NCBI RefSeq assembly: GCF_006402735.1
Contig: NZ_CP017174.1
Span: 2,607,001-2,671,000 of the forward strand
DNA length: 64,000 nt
DNA from: Myxococcus xanthus
Lineage (GTDB): Bacteria > Myxococcota > Myxococcia > Myxococcales > Myxococcaceae
Reading direction: 5' to 3'
Position 1 is the stretch's first letter. Each line of letters opens with the position of its first letter. The position numbers and the translations under genes are program-made. This document shows, one piece after another, positions 54,839-62,882 of the stretch. The notes beneath the pieces are model-generated. The model did not search any database and was not told where the DNA came from. It saw only the letters and a list, made by a program, of their open reading frames with translations.

Positions 54839-55069
54839 GGCCTCGCAGGAAAGCCATGGACGTGCATCGCGTCATGGGCCCGCGAAGCTGCCGGCCGCCC
54901 CAGCCACTGCGGCGCGTGAGGTACGCGACAGATGGCGTTTGGGAAGTGTTGTCGGCCCATCGCCAGCCTTCGTGCCTCAGGCGTCAGGGGGCGGGGGCGT
55001 GCCGCAGCGCCATGCGCAGCAGCAGCCAGGCCTCGGTCTCGTCCCCCATCGCGAGGCCGTGGCCCGGCG

Positions 55070-55543
55070 TCAGCGCGTCCCGCCCGCTGGCCGCACCATG
55101 TCGATGTGGGGAATGCCGTCCTCGTCGTAGACGTCGCCCTGCGTCTGGAAGCCGAAGCCTTCGTAGAAGCGCTGGAGGTAGTGCTGGGCCCCGATGTGGA
55201 TGGCGGCCTGTGGGTACAGGCTGTCCAGCCGGGCAATGCCACGTGCCACCAGCTCGCGCCCCAGCCCCAGGGCCCGTGCGCGGGGCGACGTCACCACGCG
55301 GCCCAGGCTGCTCTCCTGGGGATACTTCACACCGGGAGGCAGCACCCTCAAGTACGCGGCGAGCAGCCGGGTACCCTGCGACTCCGTGTGGAGCAGCAGG
55401 TGTTCCGCGCTCCGGTCGAAACCGTCTACGTCCTGGTAGATGGAGCGCTGCTCCACCACGAAGACTTCCTGTCGCAGGGCGAGCACGTCGTACAACTCGT
55501 CGAGGGACAGCGCCTGGAAGGACTTCCATTGCCAGCGTCGCAT
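55070..55543 (-). CDS. ElaA-like GNAT acetyltransferase
   Basis: 157 residues. ElaA-type GNAT: WKSFQALSLDELYDVLALRQ, EVFVVEQRSIYQDVDGFDR (the hallmark of the ElaA family), VLPPGVKYPQESSLGRVVTSP, the acetyl-CoA loop RALGLGRELVARGIA, and the C-terminal AQHYLQRFYEGFGFQTQGD with Y-E-x-x-G-F. Transfers acetyl from acetyl-CoA to an amine or thiol of unknown identity. ATG 55543 begins the domain; an in-frame GTG at 55564 would add seven residues. It is transcribed divergently from the AbrB-type membrane protein. Confidence 0.86.
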   Translation of the reverse strand: MRRWQWKSFQALSLDELYDVLALRQEVFVVEQRSIYQDVDGFDRSAEHLLLHTESQGTRLLAAYLRVLPPGVKYPQESSLGRVVTSPRARALGLGRELVARGIARLDSLYPQAAIHIGAQHYLQRFYEGFGFQTQGDVYDEDGIPHIDMVRPAGGTR

Positions 55544-55635
55544 GAGGAGGGCGTCTAGCACGGGTAAGCGTGCGGGGCCCTCTTCGGCGGATACCCGGCG
55601 CGTGTCCCATCCTTCATTGTACGCTCGGCACCGTG

Positions 55636-56706
55636 ATGACGAATGACTCCGCGCCTGGACGCCGCTCACGCCGCGTGGTGGCCGTCACCGTGGCGACGCT
55701 GCTCGCCGCTGGACTCGCGGAGCTCGCCCACCTGCCTGCCGGGGCGTTGCTGGGGGCGATGGTGGTGTCGATCGCCGCGTCGCTGACGCTGTCCGTGCAC
55801 GTCCCGGTGCCGCGCCGGGGGCTGCTGGTGGCGCATTCGGTGCTGGGGGGCGCGCTGTGTTCGTCCTTCTCTCCGGAGGCCTGGAGCGCGCTCGCGGACA
55901 GCTGGGCCGTGTCACTGGGCGCCGTGGTGGGCGTCGTGGCCGTGGCGCAGGGCGTGGCGTTGGTGTGCGCGAAGCTGGGCTACCTGGACCCGCGCACCGC
56001 CACCTTGGGGCTGATGCCGGGGGGCGCGTCCGCGATGGTGGCGCTGAGCGACGAGCTGGGCGCGGACGCGCGGCTGGTGACGCTCTTCCAGTTCATGCGC
56101 CTGTGCATCGTGATTCTCGTGGCCGTGGTGGTGGGGCGGTGGGCGGGGGACACGCCGGACGTGGCGGTGGCCCGCGCGGCGGACCTGCCGGGCTCGCCGC
56201 CACCGCTGTGGGCATGGCTGACGACGGCGGCGGTGTCCGCCGTGGGCAGTGTCCTGGGGCTGCGCTTGAAGTTGCCGGCCGGTGCCTTCCTGGGGCCCGT
56301 GTTGCTGGGCATCCCCCTCACGGCGCTGGGCCTGCCGGTGGGCGCGTGGCCTCCGGGCCTCCTCCCGTTGGGCTTGTGGGTGCTGGGCGTGCGCGTGGGC
56401 AGCCAGTTCGATTCCTCGGCGGTGCAGGAGCTGAAGCGCGTCGCCCACGTCGCACTGGCGGCCTCGGTGGCGATGGTGGTGGGGTGTCTGCTGCTGGCGT
56501 GGGGCTGGTCCGCCGCCACGGGCGTGGACCTGCTCACCACCTACTTCGCGACGTCTCCAGGCGGCGCCGACTCCGTGCTGGCCATCGCGCTGGGCACGCG
56601 TGCCACTTTGTCCGTCGTGCTGGCGGTCCAGGTGGGACGGCTGCTCTTGATCTTCCTCGTCGCGCCGACGTTCCTGCGCAGGCTGTCTCCCGCCCGGCAC
56701 GCGTGA
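55636..56706 (+). CDS. AbrB-type (PF05145) integral membrane protein
   Basis: 356 residues with about ten hydrophobic helices forming two repeats of the same unit: AELAHLPAGALLGAMVVSI early and LRLKLPAGAFLGPVLLGIPL in the second half, each followed by a pair of helices, with conserved TLGLMPGGASAMVAL and TYFATSPGGADSVLAIAL loops. This is the family filed as AbrB or (wrongly) ammonia monooxygenase, named for E. coli AbrB, unrelated to the Bacillus regulator AbrB. Transport function is suspected but unknown. GTG 55633 and ATG 55636 adjoin; ATG is taken. Confidence 0.85.
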   Translation: MTNDSAPGRRSRRVVAVTVATLLAAGLAELAHLPAGALLGAMVVSIAASLTLSVHVPVPRRGLLVAHSVLGGALCSSFSPEAWSALADSWAVSLGAVVGVVAVAQGVALVCAKLGYLDPRTATLGLMPGGASAMVALSDELGADARLVTLFQFMRLCIVILVAVVVGRWAGDTPDVAVARAADLPGSPPPLWAWLTTAAVSAVGSVLGLRLKLPAGAFLGPVLLGIPLTALGLPVGAWPPGLLPLGLWVLGVRVGSQFDSSAVQELKRVAHVALAASVAMVVGCLLLAWGWSAATGVDLLTTYFATSPGGADSVLAIALGTRATLSVVLAVQVGRLLLIFLVAPTFLRRLSPARHA

Positions 56707-56834
56707 GCACCCCGCTGGCCAGGCTGGCAGGCGTGCGTGCCTGAGCGAGCGGGGGCAGGTGTGCGTCCGGCGGGGCCCAGGCGAGGGCGGACGTCCGGCG
56801 CGGCCAGGGACGCGCGGTTAGTATGTAGGCCGCG

Positions 56835-57698
56835 ATGACTGCCCCGCACGATGCCCTGTATGTCCCCAGCCTCGCTCCGAGCGTGGAGGCGCTGGCCTCA
56901 TTGCTCACGCGCCGCAGTACGGTGGTGCTCACCGGGGCGGGATGCAGCACCGAGTCAGGCATCCCCGACTACCGGGGGCCAGGGACGCGGGCACGGGCGC
57001 GCAACCCCATCCAACATCGCGAGTTCCTCACGCGTCCCGAGGTCCGGGCGCGCTACTGGGCGCGAAGCCTGATGGGCTGGCCGCGCTTCTCCTCGGCCCG
57101 GCCGAACGCGGCGCACGCTGCGCTGGCGGAGCTGGAGCAGGCGGGCCATGTCCGAGGCCTCATCACCCAGAACGTGGACGGGCTGCACCATGCCGCTGGC
57201 AGCTCACGGGTGATTGAGCTGCATGGCGCGCTGGCCCAGGTCCGCTGCCTGGCGTGCGGCGCGCAGGAGGCGCGCGAGGCGTTGCAGGCGCGGCTGCTGT
57301 CGCTCAACCCTGGCTTCTCCCACGAGGTGCTGGAGCTGCGTCCGGACGGTGACGCGGACCTGACCTCCGAGCAGCTGTCGTCCTTCCAGGTGCCGGCGTG
57401 CCTGGTGTGTGGCGGCACGCTCAAGCCGGACGTCGTCTTCTTCGGCGACAACGTGCCGGTTCCCACCGTGGCGTCGGCGTTCGCCCTGTTGGAGGAGGGC
57501 GACGCGCTGCTGGTGGTGGGCTCTTCGCTGGCCATCTTCTCCGGCTACCGCTTCCTGGTGCGCGCGTCCGAGCGCCGGATGCCCATCGCCATCCTCAACC
57601 TGGGGGAGTGCCGGGGCGTGGAACTCGCGGACGTGCACCTGGAGGCCCGGGCGGGAGATGCGCTCCCCCGGCTCGCGGCGGCACTGGTCCGGGGCTGA
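56835..57698 (+). CDS. Sirtuin, class II (SIRT4-like) NAD-dependent deacylase
   Basis: 287 residues. NAD site TGAGCSTESGIPDYRG (G34-A-G-C), TQNVDGLHHAAGSSRVIELHG with the catalytic His130, structural zinc Cys138/Cys141 and Cys189/Cys192, and VVGSSLAIFSGYRF. The stretch YWARSLMGWPRFSSARPN and the GTRARARNPIQHREF segment follow mitochondrial SIRT4 more closely than E. coli CobB, which puts it in class II. SIRT4-type enzymes show weak deacetylase but lipoamidase, ADP-ribosyl- or branched-acyl-lysine activities, so the acyl specificity is open. Start ATG 56835. Confidence 0.9.
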   Translation: MTAPHDALYVPSLAPSVEALASLLTRRSTVVLTGAGCSTESGIPDYRGPGTRARARNPIQHREFLTRPEVRARYWARSLMGWPRFSSARPNAAHAALAELEQAGHVRGLITQNVDGLHHAAGSSRVIELHGALAQVRCLACGAQEAREALQARLLSLNPGFSHEVLELRPDGDADLTSEQLSSFQVPACLVCGGTLKPDVVFFGDNVPVPTVASAFALLEEGDALLVVGSSLAIFSGYRFLVRASERRMPIAILNLGECRGVELADVHLEARAGDALPRLAAALVRG

Positions 57699-57713
57699 CG
57701 GGCCACGCGGCGC

Positions 57714-58583
57714 TCACTTCACGTCGTAGACCTTGCGGACCGGACTCCCTCCTCGCTCGATGTCGAGCTCGAGGTGCGGAGCGCCCCGCAGCAGCATGAA
57801 GGCCTCCAGGGCTCTGTCGGGCGCGTCGAGCGAGACGCCATTGATGCGTCGGAGCACGTCACCAGACTGAATGCCGAGCTGCTCGTAGAGGGAGCCCTTC
57901 TTGATGGAGAAGACCTTGAAGCCCTGGGGCTTGCCGTCGCGGAAGGCCGGCACCACACGGGCCTGGGTGAGAAGGCCGTCCATATTGGCAAGCGCGTCTT
58001 CGACAGCGCGGCGGGACACCTCATAGGTGTGCTCACCCACCGCGCGGACGCCCGTCTGCGCGGGCCCGACGTTCGCCAGGGCCGGGGAGGGAGAGACGCC
58101 GCCATGGCGGTCGGCGCGGATGAACTCCTCCCGGCCGTCCACCAGGAAGGTGATGCGCTCGCGCTCGATGGAGACGACGCGAGCGCCCTGCAGGTCGTCA
58201 CCGGTCATCACGCTGCGGATGCGCTTCGCGTCGAGGTCCTCGATTGAGGCGAGCGACCACTGCGAATCATGCGCCACCAGGGTGCCGAGCAGCTTCAGCC
58301 GCAGGGACGTGTTCATGGCCGTGCCGCCACCAGAGGGCGGCGCCTGCTCCGGCGATTTGTCGAGTGTCAGTCCTGTGTGCTTTGCCAGAAGACTGCCTTC
58401 CAATGCCGCGCGGGGGCGTGAGGCAGCCTCTGCCGGTAATGATTGCTCATCCCACATGTTTGAGATGCGTGGAGTGAGTGCGAACTCCAGGAGCAGGTTG
58501 GTCGTGCTCGCCAGGAGCAGCATGGCGAGTGCGATGAATGTCGTGGTGACGAGCCAGAAGTACTTCCGGAGTGGGTTGGCCAT
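57714..58583 (-). CDS. gspC: Type II secretion system protein C (GspC), orphan
   Basis: 289 residues. Single N-terminal inner-membrane helix (YFWLVTTTFIALAMLLLA), a Pro/Ser spacer, an HR domain (about 95-155: LRLKLLGTLVAHDSQWSLAS and ARVVSIERERITFLVDGR), and a C-terminal PDZ domain (about 205-285: GFKVFSIKKGSLYEQLGIQS-type, then GDVLRRINGVSL). GspC joins the inner-membrane platform to the GspD secretin and may help choose substrates. No gspD-M gene is within this window, so it must work with a system encoded elsewhere. It is divergent from the cell-wall enzyme gene across a dyad-rich region. Confidence 0.83.
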   Translation of the reverse strand: MANPLRKYFWLVTTTFIALAMLLLASTTNLLLEFALTPRISNMWDEQSLPAEAASRPRAALEGSLLAKHTGLTLDKSPEQAPPSGGGTAMNTSLRLKLLGTLVAHDSQWSLASIEDLDAKRIRSVMTGDDLQGARVVSIERERITFLVDGREEFIRADRHGGVSPSPALANVGPAQTGVRAVGEHTYEVSRRAVEDALANMDGLLTQARVVPAFRDGKPQGFKVFSIKKGSLYEQLGIQSGDVLRRINGVSLDAPDRALEAFMLLRGAPHLELDIERGGSPVRKVYDVK

Positions 58584-58702
58584 GGCCGAGTGCCTTTGCG
58601 TTCGGGAGTGACACGCGGCCCTTGAGCAAGCACGAGGCCAGGGTCTGGGCGGGGCCGCGCGCACTCTGATGGCGTTGCCCGCACGGGACTCACCCAGCCC
58701 TC

Positions 58703-58850
58703 CCTGTCACGGAGGTGCGATGTGTGGGTGACAGGCTGTCACGGCGCTCTTTGACAGAAGTGTCACGCGTTGCGCGGTGCGTCGCGCGTTGTTGGGTGTT
58801 TATGGAAATGAACAGAAATGACGGACAGGCGTGTCCTGTCAGATTTGACA
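58703..58850. promoter_or_regulatory. Cluster of TGACA/TGTCA dyads in a divergent promoter region
   Basis: Within the 377-base gap between gspC and the cell-wall enzyme lie three inverted repeats: GTGACAG-G-CTGTCAC (58728-58742), TGACA-GAAG-TGTCA (58752-58765) and GACAGG-CGTGT-CCTGTC (58824-58840), plus single sites at 58704-58709 and a TTGACA at 58845-58850. The shared half-site TGACA(G) suggests repeated binding of one dimeric regulator. The remaining parts of the gap show nothing else. Confidence 0.55.
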
Positions 58851-58960
58851 ATTTCGATACCAGTGTTTGTCTGGGGATGAGGCAACTTCGTTTCGTCACG
58901 GGCGAGAATCGTGAATATCCCCCGCCCCAACGCCGCATCGGGTGACGAAAGGTATTGGCC

Positions 58961-60607
58961 TTGAAGACCCATTCCGTTCGCAGTGGCGACACCCTGAACG
59001 CGCTGGCCCGCAAGTACAACACGTCCGTCTCCGCGTTGGCCCAGGCCAACAACATCACTGACCCGAACAAGATTCGTGCGGGCCAGAAGCTGACCATTCC
59101 GGACACGTTCGAGAGCGCGCCCACGCGGGGTGGTGACACGACGGGTTCCGGCACGGCCAACCGTCCGGCGGGCGGCGACAACTTCACCCCAGCGGCGACG
59201 ACGACGCGCGCCGCCAACGGTCAGGTCCGCGACGACGACGGCCGGCAGTTCCCCACGTCCCGTGACGGCACGCCGCTCTACAAGCAGGGCGATGCGCAGT
59301 GGGGCTCGCGGCGGCTGGGCACCGGTTCGAGCCTGTCCGCGGCGGGTTGTGCCATGACGGCCACCGCCATGGCGGTGAGCAAGATCACCGGGAAGACCAT
59401 CAACCCAGGGGAGATGGACACGTACCTGGACCGCAACAACGGCTACTCGGGCAACGCGCTCAAGTGGGGCTCGGCGGCGGCCATGGGCGGCCTGGGCGCC
59501 GCGAAGCAGGCGTGGAACCTGGACACCATCAACCGGCAGGTCGACGCGGGCCGGCCGGTGGTCGTGGGCGTGGACTACAAGGCGGGCAGCGGTGGTGGCG
59601 CGAACGGCACCGACCACTGGATCACCATCACCGGCCGTGGCACGCAGAACGGCAAGCCCGTCTACTACGCGAACGACCCGGCCACGGGGAAGGAGATCAC
59701 CCTCAACGTCCAGGGCAACCGTCTGTCGGGCGGCCCCCAGGGCTACAAGACGACGGGTGAGCTGGTGACCTTCTCGGGCGGCAACCCGCGTCCGGGCAAC
59801 ACGAAGGGTGGTGGTGGCACGGGCGGCGTGGGCTCCCAGCCGCCGCCGACCTCGGGCGGCTCGGTGAAGGGGATGAAGCTGCCCGCGGGTGACCTGGAGA
59901 AGGGCGCGCGCGGTCCCGCCGTGGAGCAGCTCCAGCAGGCGCTGGTGAAGGGCGGCTACATGACCCAGGCCGAGATGAACACGGGCCCGGGCGTCTTCGG
60001 TCCTCGCACGGAGTCGGCGCTCAAGGAGTTCCAGGCCGCCAACAACGTGAAGAACACGGGCTACTACGGTCCGCTGACGCGCGCGGCGTTCTCGAAGCTG
60101 GGCGCCACCGTGGCCAGCGGTGCCGGCGCCACCAACGGCACGGGTGGAACGGGCGGTACGCAGGGCACGGGCAACGCGGGCCCCGCGAAGGGCAACAACG
60201 ACCTGAGCGGTTTCTCGTCGAACAAGTACGACAACCTCATCAACGAGATGTCGCAGAAGTACAACGTGCCCGCGCGCCTCATCAAGGCGGTCATCCAGCA
60301 GGAGTCCACCTTCAACCCGAACGCGAAGTCGGGCGCGGGCGCGGTGGGTCTGATGCAGCTCATGCCGGCCACCGCGCGCGAGCTGGGCGTCACCAACCGC
60401 ACGGACCCGCGCCAGAGCATCGAGGGTGGCACGAAGTACCTCTCGCAGCAGCTCAAGCGCTTCAACGGTGACGTGCGGCTGGCGCTCGCCGCCTACAACG
60501 CGGGCGCGGGCAACGTGAACAAGTACGGCGGCGTGCCTCCGTTCAAGGAGACGCAGGACTACGTGCGGAAGATCACCGGCTGGTACAACGGCGCCGGCCC
60601 CGCGTAG
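58961..60607 (+). CDS. Modular cell-wall enzyme: LysM, C39-like protease, PG-binding, lytic transglycosylase
   Basis: 548 residues in four modules. LysM (about 3-47, HSVRSGDTLNALARKYNTSV); a papain-like C39_2-type domain (about 105-270) with Cys130 in SAAGCAMTATAMA, His219 in TDHWITI and an ANDP segment; a peptidoglycan-binding_1 domain (about 305-378, GARGPAVEQLQQALVKGGY); and an SLT lytic transglycosylase (about 412-545) with catalytic Glu448 in IQQESTFNPNAKSG and GLMQLMPATA. Gly/Thr-rich linkers separate them. No signal peptide is present. Start is TTG 58961, 8 bases after AAAGG; a TTG two codons earlier is too close. It could act on the wall or on prey after non-classical export. Confidence 0.85.
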   Translation: MKTHSVRSGDTLNALARKYNTSVSALAQANNITDPNKIRAGQKLTIPDTFESAPTRGGDTTGSGTANRPAGGDNFTPAATTTRAANGQVRDDDGRQFPTSRDGTPLYKQGDAQWGSRRLGTGSSLSAAGCAMTATAMAVSKITGKTINPGEMDTYLDRNNGYSGNALKWGSAAAMGGLGAAKQAWNLDTINRQVDAGRPVVVGVDYKAGSGGGANGTDHWITITGRGTQNGKPVYYANDPATGKEITLNVQGNRLSGGPQGYKTTGELVTFSGGNPRPGNTKGGGGTGGVGSQPPPTSGGSVKGMKLPAGDLEKGARGPAVEQLQQALVKGGYMTQAEMNTGPGVFGPRTESALKEFQAANNVKNTGYYGPLTRAAFSKLGATVASGAGATNGTGGTGGTQGTGNAGPAKGNNDLSGFSSNKYDNLINEMSQKYNVPARLIKAVIQQESTFNPNAKSGAGAVGLMQLMPATARELGVTNRTDPRQSIEGGTKYLSQQLKRFNGDVRLALAAYNAGAGNVNKYGGVPPFKETQDYVRKITGWYNGAGPA

Positions 60608-60630
60608 CGCACCGCGACGTGCCGCGACTT

Positions 60631-60661
60631 CGGCCCGGCTCCCTACGTGGGCGCCGGGCCG
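60631..60661. terminator. Bidirectional terminator
   Basis: Perfect 9-base arms CGGCCCGGC / GCCGGGCCG around a 13-nt loop, followed by TCGTCTTTCC, between convergent genes. Confidence 0.62.
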
Positions 60662-60676
60662 TCGTCTTTCCGGCGC

Positions 60677-61780
60677 TCAGGGCGTGGGCCAGAAGGCGGG
60701 CGCGTAGACGTCCGGCACGGACACCACGCGCTGCTGCGTCTTCGGGTCCCAGACGGTGGCCGCCGCATAACCTCCGTAGGAGGTGACCAGCAGGAGTCCC
60801 CGGTCGAACTGGAAGCCCAGGTACGCGTCCGGCTCCGTGAGGTCCTTCAAGGACAGGCGCTGGTCTCCACGGGCCCAGAGCAGGGGCTGTCCAAGCACGA
60901 GCATGGGGCCCTCCTGGCGTGCCCGGTAGTAGAGCGTGCCGTCCGGGCCGGGCAGCTCCATCCACCAGCCCGCTCCCTCGCTCCCCGACTCCTGCGCATT
61001 CAGTTCCTTCGCCATCGTCGGCGCGGCCTTGCTGCCAGGAATCCGGGTGGGCAGTGAGGCCGTCCATGTCGGCGTGAGGGTCGCCTCCGCTTCGAGCACG
61101 CCGTACTCGGAAGGCGAGTCCTCCTGGAAGCGGGCCGCCTTGATCTCGATGCGCTTCCAGCCGCCGTCCTCCAGGCGATAGGCCATGGCCAGTCCCGGCA
61201 CGCCCTTGCCCTTCGGAACGGGGAAGCTCTCGCCATCGAAGGTGATGGGCCCCTTCGATTCAGAGGCCAGGACGACGATCGCCACCGGTCGGCCCTGCGC
61301 GTCGAAGCCGACGCGCAACACAGAGGGCTCGTTGGGGTTTCCGGCGCTGTTTCCTCCGGGCAGGGACTTCAGGTCCAGTGGCTGCCCGGACTTCGCGGCG
61401 ACGTCCACGCGCCAGGCACGCGGGACCTCCCCTTCGCCCGAGGGCCACGTGAAGAGGAGTCCCTGCTTGCCATCCGGACTCCATGACACCGAGGACCTGT
61501 CGCAATAGGCGTCGAAGCGGAAGACGCGGGTGGCCGTGCCCTTCAAGGGCTGGCGCATCCATTCGCAGTGTTCGGCGTCCTCGGTGGGTTTGAGGTAGCC
61601 GAGCTCCGTCTGTGCCTCGGCGGGGGGCGGAGCGGGCTTGGGCGGAGGTGCGGGCACGGCCTCCGCGCTGGGCGCTGCGGCGGGGGCAGGGGGCGCGGCC
61701 GGCTTGTCCTCCTTGTTGGACTGACAGCCCAGGAGGGCGACGGCGGCGAGCAGGGCGGAAGGGGTGCGGAACCGATGCAT
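60677..61780 (-). CDS. Lipoprotein of unknown function
   Basis: 367 residues. Lipoprotein signal ending AVALLGC (Cys19), a Pro/Ala linker of about 40 residues, then a beta-rich domain with WD-like segments (VSWSPDGKQGLLFTW, VWDPKTQQRVV, DGTLYYRARQEGPML), suggesting a propeller-like fold. I cannot assign a family. GAGG lies 8 bases before ATG 61780. Transcribed divergently from the methyltransferase gene, with about 97 bases between. Confidence 0.7.
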   Translation of the reverse strand: MHRFRTPSALLAAVALLGCQSNKEDKPAAPPAPAAAPSAEAVPAPPPKPAPPPAEAQTELGYLKPTEDAEHCEWMRQPLKGTATRVFRFDAYCDRSSVSWSPDGKQGLLFTWPSGEGEVPRAWRVDVAAKSGQPLDLKSLPGGNSAGNPNEPSVLRVGFDAQGRPVAIVVLASESKGPITFDGESFPVPKGKGVPGLAMAYRLEDGGWKRIEIKAARFQEDSPSEYGVLEAEATLTPTWTASLPTRIPGSKAAPTMAKELNAQESGSEGAGWWMELPGPDGTLYYRARQEGPMLVLGQPLLWARGDQRLSLKDLTEPDAYLGFQFDRGLLLVTSYGGYAAATVWDPKTQQRVVSVPDVYAPAFWPTP

Positions 61781-61877
61781 GGAATACCTCGGCGGTGCGG
61801 GCCTTCGAATGGGGGAGATTGTGCACGGCGCGGAAGCCACGGAACAGGACAGATGCCGCGATAGGCTCCGCGGCATC

Positions 61878-62840
61878 ATGCCGAGCCCCACCGAGTCCGC
61901 CTCGCCCCCTCGCCGCTTCCATGCCGAGTCCCTGATCCACATCCAGCGGCACTTGCTGGCGTCCCTCGGTGCGGGGCCCGTCACCATCGAGGTGCCAGAC
62001 CCGGACCTGGGCAGGGGTTGCTACCCTGGCGAGCGTGTGGGCCCGTCCGGCGCGCTGCTCCATCGGCCCCTGCGCAGTTGGTGCGACCTGGCGGAGGGGC
62101 TCGCGTGCCGGCTGCTCACGCCCCGAGCGGTGGATGCGACGCACATCGCGCTGACCTTCGAGCGGCTGGGGCCCGAGGCGCCCTGGCACGCGGGGGGCCA
62201 GGCGGACGGAGCGGTGTCACCGCAAGAACGCTACGGCGCGGCCTCCGCGTTCGCGCGCCTGCGCAAGCTGGAGGACGCGGGCTTCCTATTGCCCTGGCTC
62301 GAAGCGCTTGGGCGCATCCGGTTGCCAGCGTCCGCTCGCGTGCTCGACCTGGGCGTCAATCGCGGGGATGAACTGGCGGCGTTCTCGTGGCTCGAGGAAA
62401 GCCCGGACGTGCGCTTCGTGGGGGTGGACCACAGCGCCAGCGCCATTGAAGAGGCGCGCGCTCGCTTCCCCGATGCTCGGCATCGCTTCGTCGTCACCGA
62501 CCTCAATGCGTTGCCGGAGGACCTGGGACGCTTCCACCTGGTGGTGTCCGTGGGCACGCTGCAGAGCCCCGGTGTGGATGACCATGCGCTGCTGCGCAAG
62601 CTCGTGCAGGAGCACCTGGAGCCGAGCTCGGCGCTGCTGCTGGGCTTTCCCAACTCTCGCTTCCGGGATGGCGAGGTCGTCTACGGCGCGCGGGTGCGGA
62701 ACCTGCGCGAGCCTGACCTGTCGCTGCTGGTGAAGGACCTGTCCTTCTACCGCCGCTATCTGCACCAGCACGGCTTCCGCACGTTCCTGGGCGGCAAGTA
62801 CGACCTGCTCCTCACGGCGGTGCGGGGCGCGGGCGGCTGA
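61878..62840 (+). CDS. SAM-dependent methyltransferase
   Basis: 320 residues. An N-terminal part of about 140 residues (LIHIQRHLLASLGAGPVTIE, CYPGERVGPSGALLHRPLRS) has no recognised domain; the C-terminal half is a class I methyltransferase with ARVLDLGVNRGDELAAF (motif I), VRFVGVDHSASAIEEARARF (motif post I) and FHLVVSVGTLQSPG (motif II). The substrate is unknown. The N-terminal extension may bind it. Cytosolic, single gene, convergent with the sulfite reductase gene. Confidence 0.8.
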   Translation: MPSPTESASPPRRFHAESLIHIQRHLLASLGAGPVTIEVPDPDLGRGCYPGERVGPSGALLHRPLRSWCDLAEGLACRLLTPRAVDATHIALTFERLGPEAPWHAGGQADGAVSPQERYGAASAFARLRKLEDAGFLLPWLEALGRIRLPASARVLDLGVNRGDELAAFSWLEESPDVRFVGVDHSASAIEEARARFPDARHRFVVTDLNALPEDLGRFHLVVSVGTLQSPGVDDHALLRKLVQEHLEPSSALLLGFPNSRFRDGEVVYGARVRNLREPDLSLLVKDLSFYRRYLHQHGFRTFLGGKYDLLLTAVRGAGG

Positions 62841-62882
62841 CCACGGCTTGCGCCGCCCGCGTTCCGATTGAGGCGCGTCGAC

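Noticed and set aside
58845..58873. A sigma-70 promoter using TTGACA at 58845-58850
   Set aside because: The -35 is perfect, but no acceptable -10 follows at 16-18 bases, so I only list it as part of the dyad cluster.
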